Assembly: GCF_946479765.1 (NCBI RefSeq)
Contig: NZ_CAMLHO010000001.1
Coordinates: 1 to 64,000, forward strand
Length of the DNA: 64,000 nucleotides
Origin: an uncultured Aliivibrio sp.
GTDB taxonomy: Bacteria; Pseudomonadota; Gammaproteobacteria; Enterobacterales; Vibrionaceae
Reading direction: 5' to 3'
Made by a program: the position numbers and the translations under genes. The notes beneath the pieces are model-generated. The model ran no database searches. It was not told the DNA's origin and saw only the letters and a program-made list of their open reading frames with translations. Shown here piece by piece: positions 8,349-16,627 of this stretch. Positions within the stretch are counted from its first letter, which is position 1; every line of letters begins with the position of its first letter.

Positions 8349-9496
8349 CTATTTATATCTCTTGGTGAACTAGGTAAATTAATCAAGTGTGCTTCAATAT
8401 GCTCAGACTGAGTTAAATCACCACGAGGGGCATCTTTAAACATAGGTAAACGATGCATTAATTGCCAAATTGGACGAGTCATCACACCAGATTCATTGGT
8501 TTGTTTTAAAAGTTCATCACGAGTTGCTACTGACGGACAAATCACTGCATTTAACCAGTAATTAGACTGCGCATATTCAGGCTCAACTACAAACTGAAAG
8601 TCACTTTTCGCAAAAAATTCTTGATAGCGATTTGCCAATACTCGCTTCTGAGCTAAGTATAGATCCAAGACTTCCATCTGAGCGCAGCCTAATGCCGCAT
8701 TTAGATTTGGCATTCGATAATTAAAACCTGCTTCATCATGATAGAACTCATAAGGGTGCGGTACTTTTGCAGTTGTCGTCACGTGCTTTGTTCGAGCACC
8801 AAGCTCTGTTGTTTTGCATAGCACCATGCCGCCGCCACCAGTTGTAATGATTTTATTACCATTAAAACTAACCGCACCAAAATCGCCTAACGTACCCGTA
8901 TGTTTACCTTTGTAAAAAGAGCCTAAACTTTCAGCGGCATCTTCAACTAAGGTAATATTCCATTTATGACAAACAGCAATCAATTCATCCAATTCAACAG
9001 GGTGACCAAAAGTGTGCATTGGTACAACCGCACGAATTGGACGTTTGGTTTGTGTATGAATACAGCCGCTATCCGTTACTTGCGCATGTTGAGTTAAATA
9101 CTCATCCATCGCTTTAGGACAAAGCCCTAAACTTACAGGTGATACATCGACAAATATTGGTTTTGCGCCCATGTGATGTAATGCATTACAGGTTGCGACA
9201 AAAGTAAGCGCTTGAGTAATAACAAAATCACCATGCTGAACGCCTGCCATATACAAGGCAGCATGAAGCGCAGCGGTTCCATTAACCGTCGCAACCGCTT
9301 TTGCTGTTCCTGTATAGGATTCTATTTTCTGTTCAAATTCATCTACAAATTTACCAACGCTAGATACGAAAGTACTTTGAATGGTTTCTAGAACATACTT
9401 CTGCTCATTGCCATCAAACGTTGGGGCATGCAGTGGAATAAAGTCATTAGTTTGATAAATATCTCGCACAAACTCAACTAGTGGTGTTTTACTCAT
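8345..9496 (-). CDS. PLP-dependent aminotransferase of LegC type (DegT/DnrJ/EryC1)
   Basis: Transfers an amino group from glutamate to the 4-keto sugar nucleotide made by the LegB-type dehydratase. DegT-family features include a PLP phosphate region (NGTAALHAAL), EDAAESLGS with the PLP-interacting aspartate, and the Schiff-base lysine in SFNGNKIITTGGGG. The 383 residues fit LegC. It follows legB by 23 bp and its stop overlaps the neuC-like start. A 4-amino product with retained gluco configuration would lead to legionaminate-series sugars, which is inference from the family. Confidence 0.87.
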   Translation of the reverse strand: MSKTPLVEFVRDIYQTNDFIPLHAPTFDGNEQKYVLETIQSTFVSSVGKFVDEFEQKIESYTGTAKAVATVNGTAALHAALYMAGVQHGDFVITQALTFVATCNALHHMGAKPIFVDVSPVSLGLCPKAMDEYLTQHAQVTDSGCIHTQTKRPIRAVVPMHTFGHPVELDELIAVCHKWNITLVEDAAESLGSFYKGKHTGTLGDFGAVSFNGNKIITTGGGGMVLCKTTELGARTKHVTTTAKVPHPYEFYHDEAGFNYRMPNLNAALGCAQMEVLDLYLAQKRVLANRYQEFFAKSDFQFVVEPEYAQSNYWLNAVICPSVATRDELLKQTNESGVMTRPIWQLMHRLPMFKDAPRGDLTQSEHIEAHLINLPSSPRDINR

Positions 9497-9519
9497 TACT
9501 CAGATCTCTACTTTCTTAA

Positions 9520-10710
9520 TTACATTTTGCTATCAAGGTACTTGCCTGTTTCTTTGTGCCCAAAATCAGGGATCATGGTAAAGAATAACTGTACGATTTC
9601 TTCTTTAGTCCACTGTCGATCTGTCTTCATTTGACCTATTTTTTGTTCAAACAGCTCAAGTAGTTCTTGTTGATAAAGTGGGTCATTTTTAATAATACCT
9701 AAATTATCAAATCGCGCCATATCTAGTGTTTCTTTATCAGTGAAAAACTCTTCAAAATCTTTTTCACCAGTAGTATCACTAGAGGTAAATAAACATGGCC
9801 ACTTACCTTGAGCAGGTAATGTTTTAGCTAATTTGCGAGCTTCATCTTCACTTTCACATAAATGAGGTTCATAACCAATTTGCTTAAGATATTTTACCGC
9901 AATATCTGCGAACGAAATTAAATGCAGTGCTTCGCTTAATTTAGGGAAGAAGATGTCTCGGTTTTCACCAAAAATACACGACATTAAACACAGTTCACCT
10001 GACTCTTGTGGAGTAACAAAATAACGTTTGATGTCATTTGGCGCCACAATCGGTTGGTTCTTTTGAATTCGCTGATTAAAACCGTGAAGCAGAGATCCAT
10101 CAGAAAAAGCGACATTAGCAAAGCGAGCGGTAGAAATAGTAATGTCTTCACTCTTACGCATTAGGAACATTTCCATAATACGCTTTGAAGCGCCCATCAT
10201 GTTGACAGGATTTGCCGCTTTATCGGTCGATACACAGAAATATTTTTTAGCACCTGCATCAATCGATTGTTGAATAGTTTTGTCTGTATTAAATACGTTT
10301 ACATCAATCATGCGCATTAAGGTAAATGGATCTTTTTCGCTACGTACATGCTTGAGTGCAGACAAATTCAATACATAATCATACTGACCGTCAGATTTGA
10401 TAAACGCATCATATTCAATAGAACCGATATCTAACGCGAAGGTTTGAAAATCACCATTGATGTAACCAAATGAACTGCGAATATCTCGAACCAGTTCAAC
10501 CATGTTATTTTCACTGATATCAACAACATGTAGCTTTTGAGGGTTACGCTTGAAGATCTCTTTTGTCACAGCTTGGCCGATTGAGCCTGCGCCACCAAGA
10601 ACAAGGAAGCTAGATTGAGAGACTATATTTTTTAGCTCTTCATTATGGCTATTAATATCTAATGCAAATAAATCTTTATTACGGCCAATTAACGGTAAAA
10701 TATTGCTCAT
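9520..10710 (-). CDS. NDP-N-acetylglucosamine 4,6-dehydratase of LegB type
   Basis: First gene of the nonulosonate operon. Extended SDR of the Polysacc_synt_2 (PglF/FlaA1/LegB) family: GGAGSIGQ nucleotide motif at about residues 39-46, STDKAANPVN, then MGASK where the usual catalytic tyrosine is Met (MxxxK), a known feature of this family. The C-terminal extension after residue 280 accounts for the 396-residue length. It makes the 6-deoxy-4-keto sugar from UDP- or GDP-GlcNAc. The start codon is about 140 bp downstream of the ops element, which lies in its leader. Confidence 0.88.
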   Translation of the reverse strand: MSNILPLIGRNKDLFALDINSHNEELKNIVSQSSFLVLGGAGSIGQAVTKEIFKRNPQKLHVVDISENNMVELVRDIRSSFGYINGDFQTFALDIGSIEYDAFIKSDGQYDYVLNLSALKHVRSEKDPFTLMRMIDVNVFNTDKTIQQSIDAGAKKYFCVSTDKAANPVNMMGASKRIMEMFLMRKSEDITISTARFANVAFSDGSLLHGFNQRIQKNQPIVAPNDIKRYFVTPQESGELCLMSCIFGENRDIFFPKLSEALHLISFADIAVKYLKQIGYEPHLCESEDEARKLAKTLPAQGKWPCLFTSSDTTGEKDFEEFFTDKETLDMARFDNLGIIKNDPLYQQELLELFEQKIGQMKTDRQWTKEEIVQLFFTMIPDFGHKETGKYLDSKM

Positions 10711-11049
10711 TACAGTTTCCCTAATGCTGAAAAATCCAGTGAATAAAGTGCCAAAAACAATAATTATCTAGCAGCAGTACTATTTACTAGAATGGACGCT
10801 ATGGCATATAGAAGAGTATGAAGCTAATGCAAGAATAAGGGTATCCAGACACGCTACCGCCCGCAGGTTATCGCGCATCCCTAGCGCATGTAATTCATTG
10901 ATGTGTGTTTTGGCAAAAAAAGACCAGAGACACTGCTTCTACTCTTATAGTAGCGAAGCGAACTAATCTCTAGTCTTCTGCATTTTAGCGCTGAATTTTA
11001 TCTTATTTCTTCATATAATTCACCTTGTTTTATTTATTAACATTATTCT
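10711..11049. other. Operon leader region between legB and the phage-like island
   Basis: No gene is visible. The stretch carries the leader with the ops site, a copy of the dispersed GCGAAGCGAACTA-type repeat (about 10925-10980), and an AT-rich part (10990-11048) that probably holds the operon promoter. Confidence 0.6.
10850..10905 (-). promoter_or_regulatory. JUMPStart/ops element (RfaH recruitment site)
   Basis: The minus strand reads CTGCGGGCGGTAGCGTG, containing the ops core GGCGGTAGCGTG at 10850-10861, preceded by a JUMPStart-like stretch to about 10905. Ops pauses RNA polymerase and loads the NusG paralogue RfaH to suppress termination in long O-antigen and capsule operons. It sits in the leader of the eleven-gene minus-strand operon in the right orientation. 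The promoter should lie between here and about 11050 but I could not choose one with confidence. Confidence 0.85.
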
Positions 11050-11358
11050 TTAATTCGCCATTGTTTGTAATATTATGCGTATTTGCGCGCTCTGTATGCA
11101 TTGGCTTCCTAACCGATACATTGTGGGTTTATCTGGCTCATTAATGACTTCTATATCAATAAAAATACCTGCATTTCTCAATACAGAGCGAAATGCGTAT
11201 TCACCGCTCATTGATAGTTGATGACAAATGTACGCTTTGCTTATGGGTGTCGGGTAGGCTTCCTGCATTACCTCTAACATTTCCCTTGGACGGCCATTCG
11301 CCGATGTAATATGCCTCGCTAAAATTTGTTGTTTTTCATATTGTGTTAGCATTTTCAT
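11050..11358 (-). CDS. Hypothetical small protein, possible winged-helix regulator
   Basis: 102 residues with a good ribosome site (GAGGGA six bases before the ATG). I do not recognise the family. The middle (PISKAYICHQLSMSGEYAFRS) looks like a recognition-helix region, followed by a segment that could form a wing. It therefore may bind DNA, which is a weak inference. It is the second gene of the minus-strand arm of the phage-like island, 28 bp after the replication-type gene. Confidence 0.6.
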   Translation of the reverse strand: MKMLTQYEKQQILARHITSANGRPREMLEVMQEAYPTPISKAYICHQLSMSGEYAFRSVLRNAGIFIDIEVINEPDKPTMYRLGSQCIQSAQIRIILQTMAN

Positions 11359-11386
11359 TCGCGGTCCCTCGCTTATTTATTCGGTC

Positions 11387-12184
11387 TTATTTTTGTCTTT
11401 TCTTACTTGATGTTCTCTCCAACATGGCTTGAATACGCTGCTCTATCGGCTCTTTCATGCCACTTTGTCTGTGCGCTTCCACTAAGGTATCAATGGCTCT
11501 TATTGGTAGGTCCGTGGTTGGCGCTAAAATGTTGGTCGGCGGATAACGAGTCTTTACCGTGGGGGATTGTTTTGCTTTAGCACTGCGGCGTAGCCAGTTA
11601 TTAACAAAATGTCCTAAATGCTCCGGCGGACGCTGTTTTTTAGGGTTAACGAATAACCAAGCGCGCATGGCATTGAGCTCATCCATTACATTAATCGTAG
11701 AATAGCTTTGTACTAATACCTGATAAAACTCATCGTAAATGGCTTGTTCTCCTTGTGTGGTTGGCAAATTGATAACGGGGGATACTTGTTGTTCTTTCTG
11801 TTTCTCTTTCTTTTTTTCTTTCTGATTGCTTATGGGTGCCATTTCTGCCCCCTCTGTGGGTGCGAGAGTTTCCTCCTCCTTGGTGCGTAAGCTGCACACC
11901 TCAATGTGGCTGTCTTTGGGAATGCGTAATTGATACAAGTTGCTTCGTTGTCGCCCTCTGTTATCGAAGCGTTTTATTCGTTCGACAAACCCTAGCGTTT
12001 CTAATTGTTTGATGTGATTTTTTACGGTACGGATAGAGAGCTCACAATATTGTGCGAGGTAATCGTAGGAAGGAAAGCACATGCCGTGCACATCGGCGTT
12101 GTCTGCCAGCTTTAACAACACCAACTTGCTAATGGGTGACCCGGTTTTTAGCGCCATGCACGCCGAGACTAAATGGTGACTCAT
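11387..12184 (-). CDS. Winged-helix replication-type protein (phage O-like)
   Basis: Residues about 10-100 form a Helix_turn_helix_36 type domain: GSPISKLVLLKLADNADVHG, then FPSYDYLAQYCELSIRTVKN and a wing. This is the arrangement in phage and plasmid replication initiators of the lambda O/DnaT class. A lysine/glutamate-rich linker (EKKKEKQKEQQ) separates it from a C-terminal part with a WLFVNPKKQRPPEHLGHFVNNWLRR segment. The start at 12184 is chosen because GAGGAG lies seven bases upstream; a longer frame begins at 12214. It could be a replication protein or a transcriptional regulator. Confidence 0.7.
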   Translation of the reverse strand: MSHHLVSACMALKTGSPISKLVLLKLADNADVHGMCFPSYDYLAQYCELSIRTVKNHIKQLETLGFVERIKRFDNRGRQRSNLYQLRIPKDSHIEVCSLRTKEEETLAPTEGAEMAPISNQKEKKKEKQKEQQVSPVINLPTTQGEQAIYDEFYQVLVQSYSTINVMDELNAMRAWLFVNPKKQRPPEHLGHFVNNWLRRSAKAKQSPTVKTRYPPTNILAPTTDLPIRAIDTLVEAHRQSGMKEPIEQRIQAMLERTSSKKRQK

Positions 12185-12516
12185 CTGTTGCTCCTCATAT
12201 AAATCATGACTCATGACTTAACGGGAGATACTCCAATGAGGGATTGCTTTTTTATCTGCTTCGGACTGTTTTGGTGCGCACTTCTCATTTGGTGTTACTT
12301 AGTTAACACCGTCACATAGAAAACCCTCTAGTCACTCATAAAACACACAATGCAACACTTTTTACACATCCCTTTTTTCTGTTTTTATTTATGCACATGC
12401 TCTGTTTTTCATCAGGCTAAAATTTTATTTTTTATTTATCCCCTCTCGTTAATATCACAATACAGTGGGTCTGCTGCTGTACGTGTTTACAGTGAAACCA
12501 CACCAAAGGAGGTGTT
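12185..12516. other. Divergent control region of the phage-like island
   Basis: This region separates the minus-strand regulator arm from the plus-strand arm. Besides the possible small peptide it is AT-rich (12350-12470), with candidate promoter elements on both strands. I saw no clear attachment site, integrase or operator palindrome. Confidence 0.5.
12236..12319 (+). CDS. Possible 27-residue single-span membrane peptide
   Basis: An ATG at 12236 has GGGAG eight bases upstream and opens a 27-codon frame ending in TAG at 12317. The peptide is almost entirely hydrophobic and aromatic (FFICFGLFWCALLIWCYLV) with a charged start, like a small transmembrane peptide. It heads the plus-strand arm of the island. 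No family is recognised and it could be a chance frame. Confidence 0.4.
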   Translation: MRDCFFICFGLFWCALLIWCYLVNTVT

Positions 12517-13068
12517 ATGACCAAAGCGATACCCAGATTCATTGCTCTTTATTCTGCTACGTCTGCCAGTATTGAAACTCATCAAGGAGACCCATTTTTC
12601 TCTCATCAAGATGGTCCGGCTTTTTCCCCTACTCGTGATGATTTTTTAAACCACTTGAGTGATGTGAAGCGCGCTTACCCTCTTGGGTTTTATGTGGCGT
12701 ATTTACGTTGGGTAGATACCGAACCTTGCTATTTCTCGGCATTGGTCCGGGCTGTTCATCAACATATGTATGTTCTTTTGCCTTTTCATCAGAAAAACCA
12801 GCATGCCGTGGTGCTGGCAACGCTCTATTTTTTGCTAACCGATGCGGTGCTAAACAGTGAACACAATAAGGCGGAGTTATCTCGGGCGGTGTCTATCTCA
12901 GAGGCGATACGTTGTTATGGTGCGTCTTATTCTTGCGATGTTCTTGAAGCGGCGTTGATCACCTCGGTGACTGATGAATATGCGTGGTTAGCTCAACATT
13001 ACGTTGCCTTTGAAGAGGCGCTTGATAGCGATATGGGTGACATTATCGAGGGCACTAAAAATGCGTAA
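12517..13068 (+). CDS. Hypothetical protein of the phage-like island
   Basis: 183 residues with a near-perfect ribosome site (AAAGGAGG before GTTATG). I recognise no domain. It appears soluble, with a mostly helical middle (about 85-130) and an acidic C-terminus. The amidase gene begins inside its last codons, so the two are translationally coupled. Position upstream of the lysis pair would suit a late regulator or accessory protein, but no motif supports a function. Confidence 0.65.
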   Translation: MTKAIPRFIALYSATSASIETHQGDPFFSHQDGPAFSPTRDDFLNHLSDVKRAYPLGFYVAYLRWVDTEPCYFSALVRAVHQHMYVLLPFHQKNQHAVVLATLYFLLTDAVLNSEHNKAELSRAVSISEAIRCYGASYSCDVLEAALITSVTDEYAWLAQHYVAFEEALDSDMGDIIEGTKNA

Positions 13069-13465
13069 TACACCATTAAGCCACATTACGGTGCATTGCA
13101 GTGCTACCCAAGCTGGCGTTGATATTGGGGTGAATGAAATCCGTCAATGGCATCTGGCACGAGGCTGGAGTGATGTCGGCTATCATTTTGTTATCCGTCG
13201 TTGTGGTGTGGTTCAACAAGGGAGGCCGCTCTCTAAAATGGGGGCTCATGTGCGTGGGCATAATAAAGGCAATATCGGGATCTGTTTAATCGGTGGTTAT
13301 GATGAGGCATTGCAAGCGCAAGACAACTTTACTCTTGTGCAGCGTAAGGCGCTCTTTGGTTTGATTGCTAAGTTGCAACGGAAATTTAAGATTAAGGATG
13401 GCAATGTAAAGAGCCATAACGAATGGGATAGCAGAAAAGCGTGTCCGGTGATGGTGATCAATTAG
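13061..13465 (+). CDS. T7-lysozyme-type N-acetylmuramoyl-L-alanine amidase (endolysin)
   Basis: Zinc amidase of the Amidase_2 family that cuts the amide bond between muramic acid and L-alanine of peptidoglycan. Visible features: HCSATQAG (first zinc His), IRQWHLARGWSDVGYHFVIR, GRPLSKMGAHVRGHN, NIGICLIGG, and SHNEWDSRKACP with the second His and the Cys zinc ligands. This order matches T7 lysozyme. The start at 13061 overlaps the upstream stop; a longer frame from 13004 would overlap it heavily and is unlikely. The protein (134 residues) stops only five residues after the zinc Cys, slightly short for the family. No signal peptide, consistent with release by a holin. Confidence 0.85.
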   Translation: MRNTPLSHITVHCSATQAGVDIGVNEIRQWHLARGWSDVGYHFVIRRCGVVQQGRPLSKMGAHVRGHNKGNIGICLIGGYDEALQAQDNFTLVQRKALFGLIAKLQRKFKIKDGNVKSHNEWDSRKACPVMVIN

Positions 13466-13471
13466 GAGGGA

Positions 13472-13816
13472 GTGATGAGTTTTTTTGGTCGGTTGTTTGG
13501 GAGTCAATCTGCGATTGAAAAAGGGATAGAGTCCATTATCAATACGGGGGATGCTCTCATATTTACTAATGAAGAGAAAGCGACGCACAAGTTGGCGCTG
13601 TTGAAAGCCTATGAACCGTTTAAATTGGTGCAGCGTTATATTGTGTTGTGGTTTACGGTGCCTTATGTGTTGTTGCATTGCTTGGTTATTATGGGCAGTT
13701 TGCATGGGTATGATTGGCAGCATGTTGGGGTGATGATCAATGATGCGTTTGGCTATCCGGTGTTGGCGGCGGTTGGGTTGTATTTGACGGGGGGAGTGTT
13801 GCCTAAGAAACGCTAA
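13472..13816 (+). CDS. Holin-like membrane protein (3TM type)
   Basis: 114 residues, 6 bp after the amidase. An amphipathic N-terminal half is followed by two clear hydrophobic segments (about 54-78, LVQRYIVLWFTVPYVLLHCL, and about 92-110) and a basic tail KKR. Shape and position match 3TM-type phage holins paired with an endolysin. The alternative is an unrelated membrane protein. A strong hairpin follows the gene. Confidence 0.72.
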   Translation: MMSFFGRLFGSQSAIEKGIESIINTGDALIFTNEEKATHKLALLKAYEPFKLVQRYIVLWFTVPYVLLHCLVIMGSLHGYDWQHVGVMINDAFGYPVLAAVGLYLTGGVLPKKR

Positions 13817-13820
13817 AAGC

Positions 13821-13859
13821 AAGATCAAGAGCGGAAGTGTCACTACCGCTCTTGATCTT
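13821..13859. terminator. Bidirectional hairpin between holin and wzz
   Basis: AAGATCAAGAGCGG and its exact reverse complement form a perfect 14-bp stem around an 11-base loop. It lies between the converging holin-like and wzz genes. The T-runs are weak, but the stem is strong enough to act on either strand. Confidence 0.75.
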
Positions 13860-13868
13860 ATTTAGTGT

Positions 13869-14630
13869 CTAGTTTTCAGTCTCTAGTTCGCTTTCTTCTT
13901 TTCTAAACGCGAATCTAATTAAAACAAGCGCAACACCTAACATACCGCCAAGCAGAGTGCCTAATACAATGATCAATGCACGTTTTGGTTTAATATGACT
14001 AGTGGCTTTTACTGGCTCTTGAATTACATGAATCAGATCTGTATTTGGACTTTTTAGTAGTGCAATCTTATACACTTGTTGTGCATATTTTTCAGCTAAA
14101 ACACCTTTAACCGCAATACTATCGGTTGTTTTAATCAGATCTTTCAATGGCAATAAGGCAAGTTCAGCTTTCTCTAATTCTATTTGCACTAATGCTTTAT
14201 TAATATGTTGAGTAAACACTTGAACATTATTAAAGATAAAATCTGGGTCTTGTCCTTGTTGTGAGATCGTAACATTTCCACTGATAGATAATAAATTCAA
14301 TTGATCAAGAGAGACATCTGTGGCCTTTTGAATTCGCTCTTTGACTGGTTTTCCAGAAATAGCCATTAACGCTTCATTTTCTTTTGGCCCAATATCTAAC
14401 CCGACCGAATATGGATCCGCATCAACCACCAACACAGCTTTTGATTCATATACATTTGGTTGACTTAGAGCAAATACCGTTGCGCCCGCAGCAAACAACA
14501 GTGTTAAACCAATTATCCATAATTTCCCTGCCCATAGAGCTAAAAATAGCTCTTTTAAGTCAATTTCATCATTCTGAAATGATGGCGGCTGAGGGTATTG
14601 CTGAAACTGTTGTGGTGATTGATTATTCAT
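13869..14630 (-). CDS. wzz: Wzz-family O-antigen chain-length determinant
   Basis: Inner-membrane polysaccharide co-polymerase that sets the length of O-antigen chains. A proline/glutamine-rich N-terminus is followed by EIDLKELFLALWAGKLWIIG and a first membrane span (about 34-54), a periplasmic coiled-coil-rich domain, then PVKATSHIKPKRALIIVLGTLLG with the second span (about 215-238) and the proline-rich motif before it. At 253 residues it is shorter than typical Wzz (about 320-370). It is separated from the leg operon by the phage-like island. Confidence 0.85.
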   Translation of the reverse strand: MNNQSPQQFQQYPQPPSFQNDEIDLKELFLALWAGKLWIIGLTLLFAAGATVFALSQPNVYESKAVLVVDADPYSVGLDIGPKENEALMAISGKPVKERIQKATDVSLDQLNLLSISGNVTISQQGQDPDFIFNNVQVFTQHINKALVQIELEKAELALLPLKDLIKTTDSIAVKGVLAEKYAQQVYKIALLKSPNTDLIHVIQEPVKATSHIKPKRALIIVLGTLLGGMLGVALVLIRFAFRKEESELETEN

Positions 14631-14808
14631 ATTATTCCAAATTTTGTTTTTGTTTGTAAATTATATACGAGTGTACATAACTAGATGCTATAAAAATAAG
14701 TATATAACTTCGAGACACTCACTTTAAGTGTGTCGGTTATTCTTGAGATCTAGGAATTACAGCGAATACCTCTGAACTCTGCAAGAGAGCTTTCGACCGA
14801 TCTGAATT

Positions 14809-15453
14809 CTATAATCTACCCTTATAATGCGCTTCTAACTCTAATATCTGCGCTCTACCCTGCTCTGTCGCCATTGGTCTTACGACATTTAGCATTTGCA
14901 GCACGCCTTGATAAATAAGGTTTTCGGTGATTTCTTTATCTGATAGCAAGGCCGTTTGGTAGTTAATCCAACAAGAAGCCACCAAATGCAGTGTTTTGGT
15001 CAGTGATTTAAGTTCATCATCTTCAAGAGCTATTAAACCAGAATCACGAAAGCTATTCATGATAGCAATTAAGTTATCATTTAATGCTGCTTGCGCTTTT
15101 ACGTATTTTAATTTTAATGCGTCATCTCGGCTTAAAATATCCGGCAAATTGGCATAAAAAAAACGGTAGTTCCACATCAATTCAAAAATAGAATCAAGGT
15201 AACTCATCATTATTTGAACACTTGGCATCGAGGATTGTTCTTCTTCCGCCATCGGCTGAAATCGCTCTTTTAGATCTTGTGCGTAGTTATCAAAAATACT
15301 GTTGATGATCGCTTCTTTGTTGCCAAAGTGGTAGTAAAGATTACCAGGGCTGATCTCAAGATGTGCCGCAATGTGATTGGTAGTAACGCTACGTTCACCA
15401 TTTTGGTTAAAGAGGGTTAAGGCACCGAGGATTATTCTATCTTTTGTTTTCAT
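14809..15453 (-). CDS. TetR/AcrR-family transcriptional regulator
   Basis: 214 residues with a TetR DNA-binding domain at the N-terminus (about 5-50: ILGALTLFNQNGERSVTTNH, then ISPGNLYYHFGNKEAI). The ligand-binding half is helical and not assignable. It is divergent from hldD, 160 bp away, so it may regulate itself or the LPS genes, but no operator palindrome was recognised. The signature is strong; the function is unknown. Confidence 0.85.
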   Translation of the reverse strand: MKTKDRIILGALTLFNQNGERSVTTNHIAAHLEISPGNLYYHFGNKEAIINSIFDNYAQDLKERFQPMAEEEQSSMPSVQIMMSYLDSIFELMWNYRFFYANLPDILSRDDALKLKYVKAQAALNDNLIAIMNSFRDSGLIALEDDELKSLTKTLHLVASCWINYQTALLSDKEITENLIYQGVLQMLNVVRPMATEQGRAQILELEAHYKGRL

Positions 15454-15613
15454 AGCTCTTTGTGCGCCTTATTTGATTGGTTTGACTTTAGTTACGTCGA
15501 GCTGAAAGTATAACTGAAATGTTAATTAGGGTGAAGAGCGGTCGCAAGCGTAGCGCCTCTTCTTCTTCTTTGCTACAATTCAACCAATTATCTTATTTAA
15601 TCGTGGTATCAAA

Positions 15614-16555
15614 ATGATCATTGTAACTGGCGGCGCTGGCATGATTGGCAGCAACATTATTAAGTCTTTAAATGACAACGGCTTTAACGATATCTTAGTG
15701 GTTGATAACCTGAAAGATGGCAAAAAATTCAAGAACCTAGTTGATCTTGATATCACTGATTACATGGATAAAGAAGATTTCATTACGCAGATCATGGCGG
15801 GTGATGACTTTGGTACGATTGATGCTATCTTCCACGAAGGCGCTTGCTCTGCAACGACTGAGTGGGATGGTAAATACATCATGATGAACAACTATGAATA
15901 CTCGAAAGAAGTGCTTCATTTTTGTATCGAACGTGAGATCCCATTCTTATACGCTTCATCTGCGGCAACTTATGGCGATACCGATACCTTCATTGAAGAG
16001 CGTGAATACGAAGGCGCATTAAACGTCTACGGTTATTCTAAACAGCAGTTTGATAACTACGTTCGTCGCCTATGGGCTGATGCAGAAGCACACGGTGAAA
16101 CGGTTTCTCAAATTACCGGTTTCCGTTACTTCAATGTGTATGGTCCTCGTGAGCAACATAAAGGCTCTATGGCATCAGTTGCTTTCCATTTAAACAACCA
16201 AATGAATGCAGGTGAAGCGCCTAAATTATTTGAAGGCAGTGACCAATTTAAACGTGATTTCGTTTACGTGGGTGATGTTGCAGCCGTTAACTTGTGGTTC
16301 TTGGAAAATGGCGTCTCTGGTATTTACAACTGTGGTACTGGCCGTGCGGAACCATTCCGTGCTGTGGCAGATGCAGTTATTAAGCACCACGGTAAAGGCG
16401 AAGTTCAAAGTATTCCGTTCCCTGAGCATTTAAAAGGGGCATACCAAGAGTTTACGCAAGCCGATTTAACTAAGTTGCGCGCTGCGGGTTGTGATGTTGA
16501 GTTTAAGTCAGTAGCTGATGGTGTTGCTGAGTATATGGCGATTGTGAATAAGTAG
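15614..16555 (+). CDS. hldD: ADP-L-glycero-D-manno-heptose 6-epimerase
   Basis: Converts ADP-D-glycero-D-manno-heptose to the L-glycero form, the heptose donor for the LPS inner core. The NADP site GGAGMIGSN begins at residue 6. Catalytic YGYSK lies at about 139-143. [17 protein letters not shown] is specific to HldD (RfaD). The 313-residue length is typical. It heads the plus-strand waa gene run, with the heptosyltransferase gene two genes downstream. Confidence 0.95.
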   Translation: MIIVTGGAGMIGSNIIKSLNDNGFNDILVVDNLKDGKKFKNLVDLDITDYMDKEDFITQIMAGDDFGTIDAIFHEGACSATTEWDGKYIMMNNYEYSKEVLHFCIEREIPFLYASSAATYGDTDTFIEEREYEGALNVYGYSKQQFDNYVRRLWADAEAHGETVSQITGFRYFNVYGPREQHKGSMASVAFHLNNQMNAGEAPKLFEGSDQFKRDFVYVGDVAAVNLWFLENGVSGIYNCGTGRAEPFRAVADAVIKHHGKGEVQSIPFPEHLKGAYQEFTQADLTKLRAAGCDVEFKSVADGVAEYMAIVNK

Positions 16556-16627
16556 AAGCTATATGCTTTACTGACTAGAGACTAGTCTCTTTAAAATTAT
16601 CCAATTTTTTTCGGGTATCCGAGTTAT

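Noticed and set aside
13286-13843. 185-residue minus-strand frame opposite amidase and holin
   Set aside because: It is a basic, low-complexity frame opposite two genes with clear families; a shadow of their codon use.
14809-15613. TetR at 14809-15453 as dedicated regulator of hldD
   Set aside because: No operator palindrome was visible in the 160-bp divergent gap, so the link is only positional.
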